DNA from: Methanosarcina flavescens | Lineage (GTDB): Archaea > Halobacteriota > Methanosarcinia > Methanosarcinales > Methanosarcinaceae | DNA length: 64,000 bases | Assembly: GCF_001304615.2 (NCBI RefSeq) | Contig: NZ_CP032683.1 | Coordinates: 1-64,000 of the forward strand | Direction of reading: 5' to 3' | The notes under the pieces: generated by a model | The model's input: only the letters and a program-made list of their open reading frames with translations | Databases searched by the model: none | What the model was told of the DNA's origin: nothing | Translations under genes and position numbers: made by a program | Part shown: piece by piece, positions 35,777 to 45,828 of the stretch | How positions within the stretch are numbered: position 1 is the first letter of the stretch | Layout of the letters: each line of letters begins with the position of its first letter

Positions 35777-36211
35777 GAAGTAACTTCCTGAACAATAGCT
35801 TTGAAAAAGATTACAGGTACTCTTGCTCGAATTTCTAGAGTCAGGAATGAATCTCAAAGTCAGGTGCTGGATAGAGAACTATGTAGATCTCTGGGTTTCA
35901 CTGGATCAGCTTAACACGGCTATTTACAAATGCAGATATTGAATTGTCGGCTTACAATATCGTTGTTGGTTCTACTGGTCCGGAGATCGGATCTATAGTA
36001 TCTAATTGCCGCAAAAATTCCAGGACTAAATAACTTTGCTTCAATAAGCGAATTCAATAAATTTAGGTCAGTAAACTATCAAAAGTAAAATATTATGTAT
36101 AAAATAATATACATGACAATATAATATGATCTTAAATTGCGAGTTCTGGGGAGATCTCGCAGTTCTATAAAGTGGGAATTTAGCAATACCAGGACACCAG
36201 GAGGGGGACAG
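35777..36211 (+). promoter_or_regulatory. Leader region of the first sulfatase gene with repeated motifs
   Basis: No ORF. A TCAGGA...CTCAAAGTCAGGTGCTGGATAGA block (35843-35883) is homologous to one at 40298-40335. Nearer the gene, an AATATAATATG TATA-like box (36117-36127) is followed by CTGGGGAGATCT (36146-36157), which resembles the promoter-leader elements ahead of the maturase (40467) and the 45829 gene (45316). A GTATA/TATAC dyad lies at about 36096-36111. Confidence 0.55.
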
Positions 36212-38569
36212 ATGTCACTGAAAGAATATAAGCCCGGATCTCCTTTTAAAGGGAAAATAGGGCGAACGATAGATGAATCAGAACCCGCCTGGCCAGCACA
36301 GCGGCGAGCAAAAGATGGCGCACCCAATGTGCTGTTCATTGTGCTGGACGACGTAGGTTTTGGACAACTCGGTTGCTACGGCAGCCCTATTCACACACCA
36401 AATCTGGATAGCCTGGCTGAGGGAGGTCTTCTCTATACCAATATGCACACGACTCCACTGTGCTCTCCATCGCGCGCGTGCATACTTACCGGAAGAAATC
36501 ACCATTCAAATAACATGGCCGCCGTAGCCGATAATTCAACAGGCTTTCCCGGTTATAACGGGTATATACCTTTTGAAAACGGTTTTTTGTCGGAAATACT
36601 TCTGGAACATGGATACAATACCTATGCTCTTGGTAAATGGCATTTAACACCTTTAGAGCAGATCTCGGCAATAGGACCTTACGATCGCTGGCCCCTGGGG
36701 AGAGGATTCGAACGCTTTTACGGATTTATGGGAGGGGATACGAATCAGTATTATCCCGAGCTGGTTTATGACAATCACTATATAATTGATCTCCCCAAGA
36801 CTCCCGAAGAAGGCTATACCCTGAATGAGGATCTGGCTGATAGGGCTATCCAGTTCATTGCTGATACCAAGCAGATTGACCCAAACAAGCCCTTTTTCCT
36901 GTATTACTGCCCTGGAGCCATGCATGCTCCTCATCATGTTCCTAGAGAATGGGCAAATAAGTATAAAGGCAAGTTTGATGATGGCTGGGAAGCTTATCGG
37001 GAAAAGACCTTCGCACGGCAGAAAGAACTGGGTGTTATCCCGAAAAATGCCAGATTATCCCCTCATGATCCTGATGTCCCGCACTGGGACGAATGCTCTC
37101 CTGATGAAAAGAAGATCTACTCTCGAATGATGGAGGTTTATGCCGGATTCCTGGAGCAGACTGACTACCATATAGGCAGGATAATACGGTTCCTGAAAGA
37201 AGCTGGTGAATTTGAGAACACCCTGATAATGGTGATTTCAGACAATGGAGCCAGTGCCGAAGGCGGTTCCTCGGGGACAATCAACGAGAACCAGTTCTTC
37301 AACAATGTGCCTGGTCTGATAGAGGAGAGCCTTGAATACCTGGATAAACTGGGAGGTCCAGAGACCTTCAGTCACTATGCCTGGGGTTGGGCATGGGCTG
37401 GGGATACACCCTTCCGCCGCTGGAAACGAGAGACTTATCGCGGTGGTGTCAGTGCTCCCTTTATTGTCCACTGGCCCAGGGGAATAAAAACCAGAGGCGA
37501 GATTAGAAACCAGTATGCCCATGCTATCGATATGGTACCAACAGTCCTGGATTGCCTGGGAATAGAGCCACCGCTATCTATTAAGGGAATAACTCAATCA
37601 GCTATTGAAGGAGTAAGTTTTGCACATACCTTCGACAATGCCGATGCACCTACCAAACACCACACCCAGTACTTCGAAATGATAGGAAATCGTGCTCTGT
37701 ATCACAATGGCTGGCGCGCCGTATGTCCATGGCCCGGGCCTTCATTTGCTGAAGCAGAACATGCTTTTGGTTCGCCTATCACGGCAGATATGCTGGTCGA
37801 GCTGGATGCAAAAGGCTGGGAGCTTTACCACGTGGATAAAGACTGGACAGAGACCGAGAATGTGGCAGAGGAAAACCGGTCCAGATTGATCGAGATGATC
37901 GCCATCTGGTATACAGAAGCCGGAAAATATAATGTGCTGCCCATCGATAGCCGTATGGTGCAGCGCCTTAAAGAAGAACGCCCTTCCGCTGCACCTGATA
38001 GATCGGTTTACACATATTATCCCGGGACTGAGCCGGTTATCTTGAGTGCGGCAGTTAATGTGCTCAACCGCTCACATGTTATTACTGCTCATGTAGATAT
38101 TCCGAAAGGAGGGGCTGAGGGGGTTCTGCTAGCCAATGGCACTGTCGGCGGAGGCTATTCATTTTATATGAAAGACGGAAAGCTGCACTATGTATACAAT
38201 TATGTAGCCAGGAGTCTTCATCATCTTGAATCTTCGGAGAACGTCCCGGAGGGACGGCATCAACTAAGCTTCGAATTCGAAGTGACAGGTAAGCCAAATC
38301 TTGCCAGAGGTGAAGGCGCGCCAGGTACAGCTCAACTCTTTATAGACGGAAAATCAGCTGCCAGGGCTGATATACCTGTAACGATACCAATTACCCTTGG
38401 AATAACCAGCGGGCTCACCTGTGGTTCAGCTCCTGCATCTCCAATTACACCTGACTACAAGCCTCCCTTCAAGTTCACAGGCAAGATATTTAAGGTGACT
38501 GTGGATGTAAGTGGCAAGTTACACGAAGATAAGGAAGCTGAGATGCGTATGATCATGGCGCGGCAATAA
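36212..38569 (+). CDS. Sulfatase (arylsulfatase family), Cys-type
   Basis: 785 aa from the ATG at 36212, which has a GGAGGGGG ribosome binding site; the frame is open further upstream. Metal-binding VLDDVGFG (44-51) and the activation motif CSPSR with Cys84 (84-88, then ACILTGR) mark a Cys-type sulfatase. Cys84 must be oxidised to formylglycine to be active. Other conserved blocks are ALGKWHL, HAPHHVPREW, ISDNGAS and KRETYRGGVSAPFIVHWPRG. A C-terminal beta-sandwich (~610-785) is added. No signal peptide, so a cytoplasmic enzyme on imported sulfate esters is suggested. The maturase at 40693 is the obvious activator. Confidence 0.9.
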   Translation: MSLKEYKPGSPFKGKIGRTIDESEPAWPAQRRAKDGAPNVLFIVLDDVGFGQLGCYGSPIHTPNLDSLAEGGLLYTNMHTTPLCSPSRACILTGRNHHSNNMAAVADNSTGFPGYNGYIPFENGFLSEILLEHGYNTYALGKWHLTPLEQISAIGPYDRWPLGRGFERFYGFMGGDTNQYYPELVYDNHYIIDLPKTPEEGYTLNEDLADRAIQFIADTKQIDPNKPFFLYYCPGAMHAPHHVPREWANKYKGKFDDGWEAYREKTFARQKELGVIPKNARLSPHDPDVPHWDECSPDEKKIYSRMMEVYAGFLEQTDYHIGRIIRFLKEAGEFENTLIMVISDNGASAEGGSSGTINENQFFNNVPGLIEESLEYLDKLGGPETFSHYAWGWAWAGDTPFRRWKRETYRGGVSAPFIVHWPRGIKTRGEIRNQYAHAIDMVPTVLDCLGIEPPLSIKGITQSAIEGVSFAHTFDNADAPTKHHTQYFEMIGNRALYHNGWRAVCPWPGPSFAEAEHAFGSPITADMLVELDAKGWELYHVDKDWTETENVAEENRSRLIEMIAIWYTEAGKYNVLPIDSRMVQRLKEERPSAAPDRSVYTYYPGTEPVILSAAVNVLNRSHVITAHVDIPKGGAEGVLLANGTVGGGYSFYMKDGKLHYVYNYVARSLHHLESSENVPEGRHQLSFEFEVTGKPNLARGEGAPGTAQLFIDGKSAARADIPVTIPITLGITSGLTCGSAPASPITPDYKPPFKFTGKIFKVTVDVSGKLHEDKEAEMRMIMARQ

Positions 38570-39165
38570 ACAGATACATCTGCAAATCAACAGATCACAC
38601 CTCTTAAGGTCTAGACCACAAGCATAGAGAATTCCAGAAATATTGAAGATAAAAGCGGATAGTCAGATTAATGAGACCAGCTTAACACGTCAACAACTAT
38701 TTAAAAATCATTTAATTCGTTTTCTTTATCAAATCTTATTTACAATATTATGCAGGTTGGTTTATATATTTTTGGACTTACATACCTTTACGGCACAATA
38801 TTGAAAATGCTTTTTTAACTGCAGAGTTCTCGTTAAAGGGAGGGAAAACCAGGGTATATCGAGAAGGTGCAGGCAGTTCATATGATAACTGCTGCCCTGG
38901 AACGGCACAGCGAGAGCTGGACAGCAGGGCGGAATTGTTGGGGGAAGATTAACTGAATGAAGTAGCATATTGAATCAGTCGTGAATAAAAGGATGATCAG
39001 GCTAATTGACCTGCTGTTCATATGGAAAGACGAAGAAGGGAACATTGAGTCTATTAAAACCGCTTAGCTGGGCGAAGTTCCATATAAAAATCTGGCACTG
39101 AAACCTTTGCTCCGAATTAATATGGAAGAAAATTAGCACCAGGGGAAAGATCTGGAGATATAAAC
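38570..39165. other. Spacer after the first sulfatase gene
   Basis: About 600 bp without a clear gene. A 24-codon plus frame at 38992-39066 (MIRLIDLLFIWKDEEGNIES) reads like protein but has stops on both sides and no ribosome binding site. It is possibly a remnant. Confidence 0.4.
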
Positions 39166-40224
39166 ATGAATACAGATACCATTTCAACGCCGGCTAAAAT
39201 TCTGATTTACAGCACTGCTGCAGTTATCCTTACACTGGGTATGAAGGCAATCTCAGACATATTAGTGCCGGTTTTTTTTGCGCTTTTTGCCTTTTTGATC
39301 TTTTCTCCCCTTGTCCACTGGCTCATGAGGAGAGGAGTCCCGGGAAAGATCAGCGTTTTTCTTGTGATCCTGCTTTTCATTTTTGTTTTTTTTGGAACTG
39401 CAATCCTCTTTGCAAACTCTTTACTCCAGCTAAGCGGCAGGATTCCAAGCTATGAGAATCAGTTGCAGAATATACTGGACAGTGTCTCAAGATATTTGCC
39501 TGAAGCGGGGGTAACGGTAGAATCAGCCCTCCAAGATATTGCAGCATTTGCTTTCGGCGTTTCTACGGACATTATTTCAGGAGCTTTAAGCGCCGGATCA
39601 ACACTTATGCTCATCTTTATCACGACAACATTTTTACTTCTGGATGCTGCAGGTGCTCCAAAAAGAGTGCAAAGAGAAAATGAAGATCAGCCAATACATA
39701 TTTTGCGGTTTACCGAACTGAGCAAGACCGTCGTAAATTACATGCTCCTGCGGACTGAGACCAATCTGGTCGGAGGCATTGGAGTTGCCATACTTTTCCT
39801 TCTTGGAGGCATAGATTTTGCTGTTCTATGGGGCCTCCTGTTCTTCCTGTTCGGTTATATCCCTTTCCTGGGCTTTTATCTGGCAACTATTCCACCTATG
39901 CTCCTTGCCCTGTTCGAATACGGGCTTATAGGGGCACTGGGTGTCCTTATCGGCGTCACTATTATCAATGCGCTTGTAGAAAATGTCGTTTTCCCGTCTA
40001 TTGCAGGAAAAGGCCTTAAATTATCTCCGACGCTTGTGTTTCTTTCTTTATTTTACTGGTCTTACGTACTCGGGACAGCAGGTGCGCTGATTGCCGTACC
40101 CCTTACAATAGTTGTGAAAATAATTCTGGAGAGTTCTGAGGAGACACGCCTTATAGCCAAACTGATGGAATCAAGCGGGGATAGGGGACAGGATGAGGAA
40201 AAGATTGTAGAAAACTCATCTTGA
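39166..40224 (+). CDS. AI-2E/PerM family transporter, copy 1
   Basis: 352 aa with about seven or eight transmembrane helices: an N-terminal pair (about 11-60), one near 62-90, a soluble loop ~90-140, then four or five C-terminal helices. The family block YIPFLGFYLATIPPMLLALFEYG (about 232-255) and VENVVFPSIAGKGLKLSPTLVFLSLFYWSYVLG are present. Relatives include TqsA, PerM and Na+/H+ antiporters of this superfamily, so the substrate is open. A near paralog is at 45829. GGGGAAAG and GGAG lie ahead of the ATG. Confidence 0.85.
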   Translation: MNTDTISTPAKILIYSTAAVILTLGMKAISDILVPVFFALFAFLIFSPLVHWLMRRGVPGKISVFLVILLFIFVFFGTAILFANSLLQLSGRIPSYENQLQNILDSVSRYLPEAGVTVESALQDIAAFAFGVSTDIISGALSAGSTLMLIFITTTFLLLDAAGAPKRVQRENEDQPIHILRFTELSKTVVNYMLLRTETNLVGGIGVAILFLLGGIDFAVLWGLLFFLFGYIPFLGFYLATIPPMLLALFEYGLIGALGVLIGVTIINALVENVVFPSIAGKGLKLSPTLVFLSLFYWSYVLGTAGALIAVPLTIVVKIILESSEETRLIAKLMESSGDRGQDEEKIVENSS

Positions 40225-40692
40225 AGTCTAAAGGCCTGTCATTTCAAAACCAGTTAACAGCAACGACAGCTTATTCTTTCCTCTGTCCTACAAATCAGGA
40301 GTAAAGCTCAGAGCCAGGTTATGGATAGAAATACACATAACCAGAATTTTACATAAGTTTAAATTTTTAGTAAATAAACCTGCTTCGCAGACCCGATAAA
40401 TTAATCAATACGCATAAAATTTTATATATAAAAGAGCAATTATATAAATGAATTGTTGAACGGGGACCTGGGGAAATCTCAAAGGTTCAGCTGGGGGTTA
40501 GCAGATTAATATTAACCGGTAGATACCTGGTAAACGGTTCTACAATAACACATCTGACGAATCTCAGAATCCAGGTTGAAATCGACAGTATTCAAAAAAA
40601 GCAATTTTAAGTAATTAATATAGTTCTCTATAGCGCAGTCTGTGGAAAAAAGTGGAAGAACTGCCTAATAGCAATCCTATAAGGGAGTTAGA
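40225..40692 (+). promoter_or_regulatory. Maturase leader containing the long duplicated promoter element
   Basis: 40398-40606 is homologous to 45239-45453. Shared blocks are CCGATAAA..TAATCAA..GCATAAAA, AATTATATAAA (TATA box, 40439-40449), TTGAAC, CCTGGGGAAATCT, AGGTTCAG, and ATCTCAG.ATCCAGGTTGAAATCGA.AGTATT.AAAAAA. An earlier block (40298-40335) matches upstream of the first sulfatase. It probably holds the maturase/sulfatase operon promoter and a conserved ~200-nt leader. Confidence 0.6.
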
Positions 40693-41991
40693 ATGACACA
40701 AAACTATCTACCTCCTCGAATCCATGTGCTGGCAAAACCGACCGGTTCAATATGCAACCTGGCCTGTGCCTATTGTTATTTTTTGGATAAAAAGGCTCTT
40801 TATCCAGGTAGCAAGTTCTGCATGTCAGACGAAGTGCTGGAGAATTACATCCGTCAGCTCATCACAGCCCACCGCAGCCCGCAGGTAACCGTTGCCTGGC
40901 AGGGAGGTGAACCTACCCTGATGGGAATAGACTTTTACCGGCGTGCCATCGAACTGCAGGAAAAGTACAGAAAACCGGGCGTGAATTTTGAGAACACGAT
41001 GCAGACCAACGGCACGTTGCTGGACGACGAATGGTGCCAGTTTTTTAAGGAAAACAATTTTCTCATAGGGATCAGTATCGATGGTCCGCGTGAACTGCAT
41101 GATATCTACCGGGTGGACAAAAAAGGGGAGGGGAGCTTTGACCGGGCCATGCGAGGGCTGCGCCTCCTACAAAAGCACGGAGTGGAATACAACGTCCTGA
41201 CAACAGTAAACAGGATAAATGCCGATCATCCTCTGGAGGTCTACCACTTCCTGCGAGATGAAGCAGGGGTAGACTGGATTCAGTTTATTCCGGTTGTAGA
41301 GAGGATCAATGAGGAAGGATACACCCTTTACCAGAAAGGAGATACTGTCTCAGACCGCTCGGTGCAACCAGAACAGTTTGGGAGCTTCCTTAGCCGCATT
41401 TTTGACGAGTGGGTGAGAAATGATGTGGGAAAACTCTTTGTGCAGACTTTTGAGGCTTCTGCACGAAGATGGCTGGGGCTGCCCTCAGGCATGTGCGTTC
41501 TTGAAGAAACATGCGGAGCTGGGCTTGCTCTGGAGCACAATGGGGATCTCTACTCATGCGACCATTTTGTAGAGCCTGACTACCTGCTTGGCAATATTAT
41601 GGAGAAAGAGATCTCTGAACTTGCTGCTTCGGAAAAGCAATACAGGTTTGGACAGGATAAACGTAATACTCTACCAAAGGTATGCTGTGAATGCGATGTG
41701 CTTTTCGCCTGCCAGGGAGAATGTCCAAAGAATCGTTTTCTTGCCACCTCTACCGGGGAACCTGGCCTGAACTACCTTTGTAAGGGCTGGAAAGCTTTCT
41801 TCCATCATATCGATTTTCCTATGAAGCTCATGGCAGGTTTGATACGCCAGGGGTATCCGGCTTCTGAAGTTATGAGAGTTATTGCCCTGGAAGAAGCCTT
41901 TGCGCAGACCGGACGCAATGAGCCCTGCCCCTGCGGAAGCGGGAAAAAGTTCAAACGCTGTCACGGTCAGGGAAAAAGTGGACAGAAATAA
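40693..41991 (+). CDS. Anaerobic sulfatase-maturating enzyme (radical SAM, SPASM, SEC-C tail)
   Basis: 432 aa. Radical SAM motif C21-x3-C25-x2-C28 (ICNLACAYCYF), then VAWQGGEPTLMG (~75-86), MQTNGTLLDDEW and GISIDGP. The SPASM domain, which holds two auxiliary 4Fe-4S clusters, shows MCVLEETCGAGLALE, DLYSCDHFVEPDY, CCECDVLFACQGECPKNR and a final YLCKGW. It oxidises the active-site Cys or Ser of sulfatases to formylglycine without O2. A C-terminal SEC-C zinc motif (EPCPCGSGKKFKRCHG) is an extra, perhaps for ribosome or substrate docking. The start has a GGGAG ribosome binding site. It lies 21 bp ahead of the second sulfatase, so an operon. Confidence 0.92.
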   Translation: MTQNYLPPRIHVLAKPTGSICNLACAYCYFLDKKALYPGSKFCMSDEVLENYIRQLITAHRSPQVTVAWQGGEPTLMGIDFYRRAIELQEKYRKPGVNFENTMQTNGTLLDDEWCQFFKENNFLIGISIDGPRELHDIYRVDKKGEGSFDRAMRGLRLLQKHGVEYNVLTTVNRINADHPLEVYHFLRDEAGVDWIQFIPVVERINEEGYTLYQKGDTVSDRSVQPEQFGSFLSRIFDEWVRNDVGKLFVQTFEASARRWLGLPSGMCVLEETCGAGLALEHNGDLYSCDHFVEPDYLLGNIMEKEISELAASEKQYRFGQDKRNTLPKVCCECDVLFACQGECPKNRFLATSTGEPGLNYLCKGWKAFFHHIDFPMKLMAGLIRQGYPASEVMRVIALEEAFAQTGRNEPCPCGSGKKFKRCHGQGKSGQK

Positions 41992-42012
41992 GACTTAATG
42001 GGGAATAGGGAA

Positions 42013-43467
42013 ATGACAGAAAAGAAACCAAACATACTGGTCATCTGGGGAGATGACATTGGCATTAGCAACCTCAGTTGCTACAGCGACGGTCTGATGG
42101 GCTACAGAACACCGAACATTGACCGGATAGCTAACGAAGGTATCAGGTTTACGGATTCTTACGGGGAGCAGAGCTGTACTGCCGGGAGAGCTGCTTTCAT
42201 CACAGGACAGAGCGTCTTCCGTACAGGGTTGAGCAAGGTGGGAATGCCAGGAGCCAAAGTAGGAATTCAGCCTGAAGACCCTACAATCGCCGAACTGCTG
42301 AAACCGCTGGGTTATGCTACTGGTCAGTTTGGAAAGAACCATCTCGGGGATCTGGACGAATACTTGCCTACCAACCATGGTTTTGACGAATTCTTTGGCA
42401 ACCTTTATCATTTGAATGCTGAAGAGGAACCTGAATTACGCGATTATCCGCCTGAGAAAGACTTTCCTAATTTCCGGAAGAACTTTGGTCCCAGGGGTGT
42501 AATCCATAGCTATGCCGACGGTCGCATCGAGGATACTGGCCCGTTGACCAGAAAAAGAATGGAAGAAGTAGACCAGGAATTTCTGGATGCAGCCATCGAT
42601 TTTATCAAACGCCAGCATGAGGCGGAAAAGCCTTTCTTCGTCTGGTTCAACACTACAAAGATGCATTTCAGGACTCACATCCCGGAAAGAATACGGGGAC
42701 AGTCGGGGCGCTGGCAATCCGCGTACCATGACGCCATGATTGAGCACGATCGGCAGGTAGGCGTGCTTCTCGACCTGCTGGACGAAATAGGCATTGCGGA
42801 TGATACTATTGTTATCTACAGCACGGACAACGGACCACATATGAACTCCTGGCCCGATGCAGCCATGACCCCATTCCGTAACGAGAAAAACTCCTGCTGG
42901 GAGGGAGCTTTCCGTGTTCCTGAGGTAATGCGCTGGCCTGGCAAGATCCCCGCAGGCACAATTTCTAACGAGATTGTGAGCCATCTTGATTGGCTGCCCA
43001 CTTTACTTGAAGCAACAGGAGAACCGAATATTAAGGAAAAACTCAAAAAAGGTCACAAAGCAGGAGATAAAACTTTCAAGGTACATCTTGACGGTTATAA
43101 TCTTCTTCCCTACCTGACCGGGAAAGAAAAAAAATCTCCACGTACTGAGTTCTTTTACTTCTCCGACGATGGAGACCTGGTAGCTCTCAGGTACGATAAC
43201 TGGAAAATGGTCTTTATGGAGCAGCGCGCCATCGGCACGCTCCAGGTCTGGGCTGAACCTTTTGTCCCGCTGCGCATACCAAAGATATTCAACCTGCGTA
43301 CCGATCCTTATGAAAGGGCGGATCAGACATCAAATACCTATTATGACTGGCTTCTAGACCATGCCTTCCTGCTGGTGCCTGCCCAGAGTGTCGTTGGTGA
43401 TTTCTGGCAACGTTTAAAGAATTCCCTCCGCGCCAGAGAGCGGCTAGCTTTACCGTTGATCGGGTAA
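42013..43467 (+). CDS. Sulfatase (arylsulfatase family), Cys-type, operon partner of the maturase
   Basis: 484 aa from the ATG at 42013, which follows GGGGAATAGGGAA; an in-frame ATG at 41998 lacks a ribosome binding site. Metal-binding VIWGDDIGI (10-18) and the activation motif CTAGR with Cys55 (then AAFITGQ) are present. QFGKNHLGD, FVWFNTTKMHF, IYSTDNGPH and NEKNSCWEGAFRVPEVMRWPGKI complete the active site. It lacks the C-terminal sandwich of the first sulfatase. No signal peptide, so presumably cytoplasmic. The 21-bp gap to the maturase implies co-expression and activation in place. Confidence 0.92.
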   Translation: MTEKKPNILVIWGDDIGISNLSCYSDGLMGYRTPNIDRIANEGIRFTDSYGEQSCTAGRAAFITGQSVFRTGLSKVGMPGAKVGIQPEDPTIAELLKPLGYATGQFGKNHLGDLDEYLPTNHGFDEFFGNLYHLNAEEEPELRDYPPEKDFPNFRKNFGPRGVIHSYADGRIEDTGPLTRKRMEEVDQEFLDAAIDFIKRQHEAEKPFFVWFNTTKMHFRTHIPERIRGQSGRWQSAYHDAMIEHDRQVGVLLDLLDEIGIADDTIVIYSTDNGPHMNSWPDAAMTPFRNEKNSCWEGAFRVPEVMRWPGKIPAGTISNEIVSHLDWLPTLLEATGEPNIKEKLKKGHKAGDKTFKVHLDGYNLLPYLTGKEKKSPRTEFFYFSDDGDLVALRYDNWKMVFMEQRAIGTLQVWAEPFVPLRIPKIFNLRTDPYERADQTSNTYYDWLLDHAFLLVPAQSVVGDFWQRLKNSLRARERLALPLIG

Positions 43468-43633
43468 TGGAAAAGCTCTTGCATGGAATCGGGAGCACCT
43501 GAGGTTGAAGTCCTCTATCTGGAACATTCTACTCCTTCAAGGTAATGCTCAGCAGTATGGGTAGACTGTTCCTATATGGAACCAAATTGCATCAGTGGAT
43601 TTTATAATTTCACCTGAAACAAAGTAAGAGGAA

Positions 43634-44556
43634 TTGATAATATCCGGGATTCTCTTATTATGGAATGAAACGCCAGCTAAGAAAGCAATCATCAGTTATG
43701 TAAACGCCATCACGAATCCTGAGAGCGCTGATTTTGTGCCAGAAACCGAGAGAATTGCCATCCTGGACAACGATGGAACCATGTGGGTGGAGAAGCCTGT
43801 CTATGTTCAGGTTTTCTTTGTCATAGACCGGCTGAAACAGCTGGCTGAGGCAGACCCTGCGCTTCTGGACCAGCCAAACTTTAAAGCAGCGGCAACGGGC
43901 GACTTGACCTACTTTTTCAGGTTTGATCCCCATGCTGGCGGCGATGTTAAGTTACTGATGCAGATGGTCTTTGATTCTCACGCCGGCATGTCTCAGGACG
44001 ATTTCATGCTTATGGCTAAAGAGTTCCTGGAGACTGCCAAACATCCCCGTTTTGGCATGCTGTACAAAGATCTGACGTACAAGCCTATGGTTGAGCTTGT
44101 GCACTACCTGGGCGATAGCGGCTTTAAAGTCTTCCTAGCATCTGGGGGCGGCATGAGCTTTATGCGTGCGGTCTCGGAGGAGATCTACAACATCCCAAGA
44201 GAGCGAGTTATCGGCAGCAACATCTCATTGAGACCCGGATGACTGATGAGGGACCGGTGATTTTCCGCAGGAGAGGTCTGGTCGATCCAATCGACGACGG
44301 AGCAGGAAAGCCGGTCAATATCGAACTGCATATTGGCCGCAAGCCCATCCTGGCTGCTGGCAATTCGGATGGAGATCTGCACATGCTGTGGCTGGCACAG
44401 AAAAGTGGTTACCGCTCTCTATCTTTGCTGCTCCGCCATGATGATGCAGAGTGCGAGTACGCCTACAACGAGGGAAGCGAGAAGACGCTGCAGATGGCAA
44501 AGGAACGGGGCTGGGTTGTGGTCAGCATGAAGGATGATTGGAAGACTGTGTTCTGA
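43634..44556 (+). pseudogene. HAD-family phosphatase, split by a frameshift
   Basis: Two overlapping frames together make one HAD hydrolase of ~305 aa. The first (43634-44242, TTG start after AGAGGAA) has motif I ILDNDGTMW, ADxT-like YKPMVELVHYLG and motif II VFLASGGG, and ends prematurely after SNISLRPG. The second frame (entered at about 44222-44230) continues TRMTDEGPVIF, AAGNSDGDLHML (motif IV acid pair) and a normal C-terminus. A single missing T in the TCATTGAG stretch would explain it. It is either a recent pseudogene, a sequencing error, or a recoding event. HAD genes of this type often accompany sulfatases, so the context fits. Confidence 0.85.
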
Positions 44557-44706
44557 GATATTACATCTCAATGCTCAAGAAGGCGCAAGGCATGAAAATC
44601 ACAAGAAACAGGATGAAAGGGACTACAATCCTCCTCTGGTCTATAACGAAATAAATAGAACTGCAAGGTAGGTAAGTGAATTTAGTAAACAAAGGGAGTG
44701 ATTTTG

Positions 44707-45234
44707 ATGAGGCGAATCATGGGCGGTCTCAGGGGCCGTGGAGAAGAAAGCATACAACGCTACAAAATGCACGAAAAACTCGTTACCATCGGAGACGACT
44801 ACTGGATAGAAAATGAAGCTGGGGAGCAGGCATTCTATGTTGATGGTAAAGCTCTCCGGATTCGCGACACTCTGATCATCAAAGATGTGCAGGGAAATGA
44901 ATTGTATAAACTCAAGGAGAAGCTTCTCAGGATAAAGGATACGATGGACATCGAGGATGGGGATGGAAAAACAGCCGCAACAATTAAAAAAGCCCTGATT
45001 ACACCTCTCCGAGACCGATTTAAAGTTGAAGTCTCAAATGGGCCTGAAATGGATATTCAGGGAAATATTCTGGATCACGAGTATAAGATTGAGTCTGAAG
45101 GGAGGAAGATTGCAGAAGTCTCAAAAAAGTGGTTCCGCCTACGGGATACCTATGGAGTGGAGGTTTCCCCAAGACAGGACGCTGCCCTGATCCTGGCAAT
45201 TGCTGCAGCACTTGACCAGATGGTGCATGACTGA
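44707..45234 (+). CDS. LURP-one-related (tubby-like fold) protein, copy 2
   Basis: 175 aa from the ATG at 44707, 8 nt after GGGAG, matching the start geometry of copy 1. It has the same strand repeats: YKMHEKLVTIGDDYWIENE, AFYVDGKALRIRDTLII, LLRIKDTMDI, GNILDHEYKIESEGRKIAEV and SKKWFRLRDTYGVEV. The block from NILDHEY to DTYG is almost identical to copy 1 at DNA level, implying duplication or gene conversion. Likely cytoplasmic or membrane-binding; function unknown. It lies 150 bp after the broken HAD gene. Confidence 0.85.
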   Translation: MRRIMGGLRGRGEESIQRYKMHEKLVTIGDDYWIENEAGEQAFYVDGKALRIRDTLIIKDVQGNELYKLKEKLLRIKDTMDIEDGDGKTAATIKKALITPLRDRFKVEVSNGPEMDIQGNILDHEYKIESEGRKIAEVSKKWFRLRDTYGVEVSPRQDAALILAIAAALDQMVHD

Positions 45235-45828
45235 AAAGGATCCGATAAAACTAATCAACATGCATAAAAACACATAAAAGAATAATTATATAAAGTAAAT
45301 TATTGAACATCGAGCCTGGAGAGATCTTGAAGGTTCAGTAGAAGTAGACAGTACAAAAGTTAACCTGTAAATGCATGCAAGCAGTTTTGGTAATGAAAGA
45401 GACATTTGACATATCTCAGCATCCAGGTTAAAATCGATAGTATTGAAAAAAAGGGTACTTCTCGGTTAATCAGTTGATATTTTGAAATTCCTGTAGTTTA
45501 CCACCTCTGTTAATTTCCGATGAGCCAGAGTTTACCAGTTGTAATCACACATTATCCCTTACCTATCCCTGACAACCGGAACCCAGAAAATGTATTGTTT
45601 ATACTATTTTTACTAATTTTTCTCTATTTTGAACTCATACCTGAGAGCTTTGATGGAATGAGATGAATGGCAAAGGTGAGAGTATGCCAGAATACCTTGA
45701 GGACAGTTAAAGAAGCGTGGGAAAAGCTTAGAGCCCATGACGATAAGGAAAACTCAAAACTCTTGGAATATTTTTTTATACTATTAACCGAATGCTATTA
45801 ATGGATATGAAGGTATTCGGGGGCGTAA
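45235..45828 (+). promoter_or_regulatory. Second copy of the long duplicated leader element
   Basis: 45239-45453 is homologous to 40398-40606 ahead of the maturase. It includes ACATAAAAGAATAATTATAT (45272-45291, identical to 34101-34120), the TATA box, TTGAACATCGAGCCTGGAGAGATCT and CATCCAGGTTAAAATCGA. It lies ~380 bp from the next gene start. The interval 45455-45828 has no ORF beyond a short frame at 45684-45800. Confidence 0.6.
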
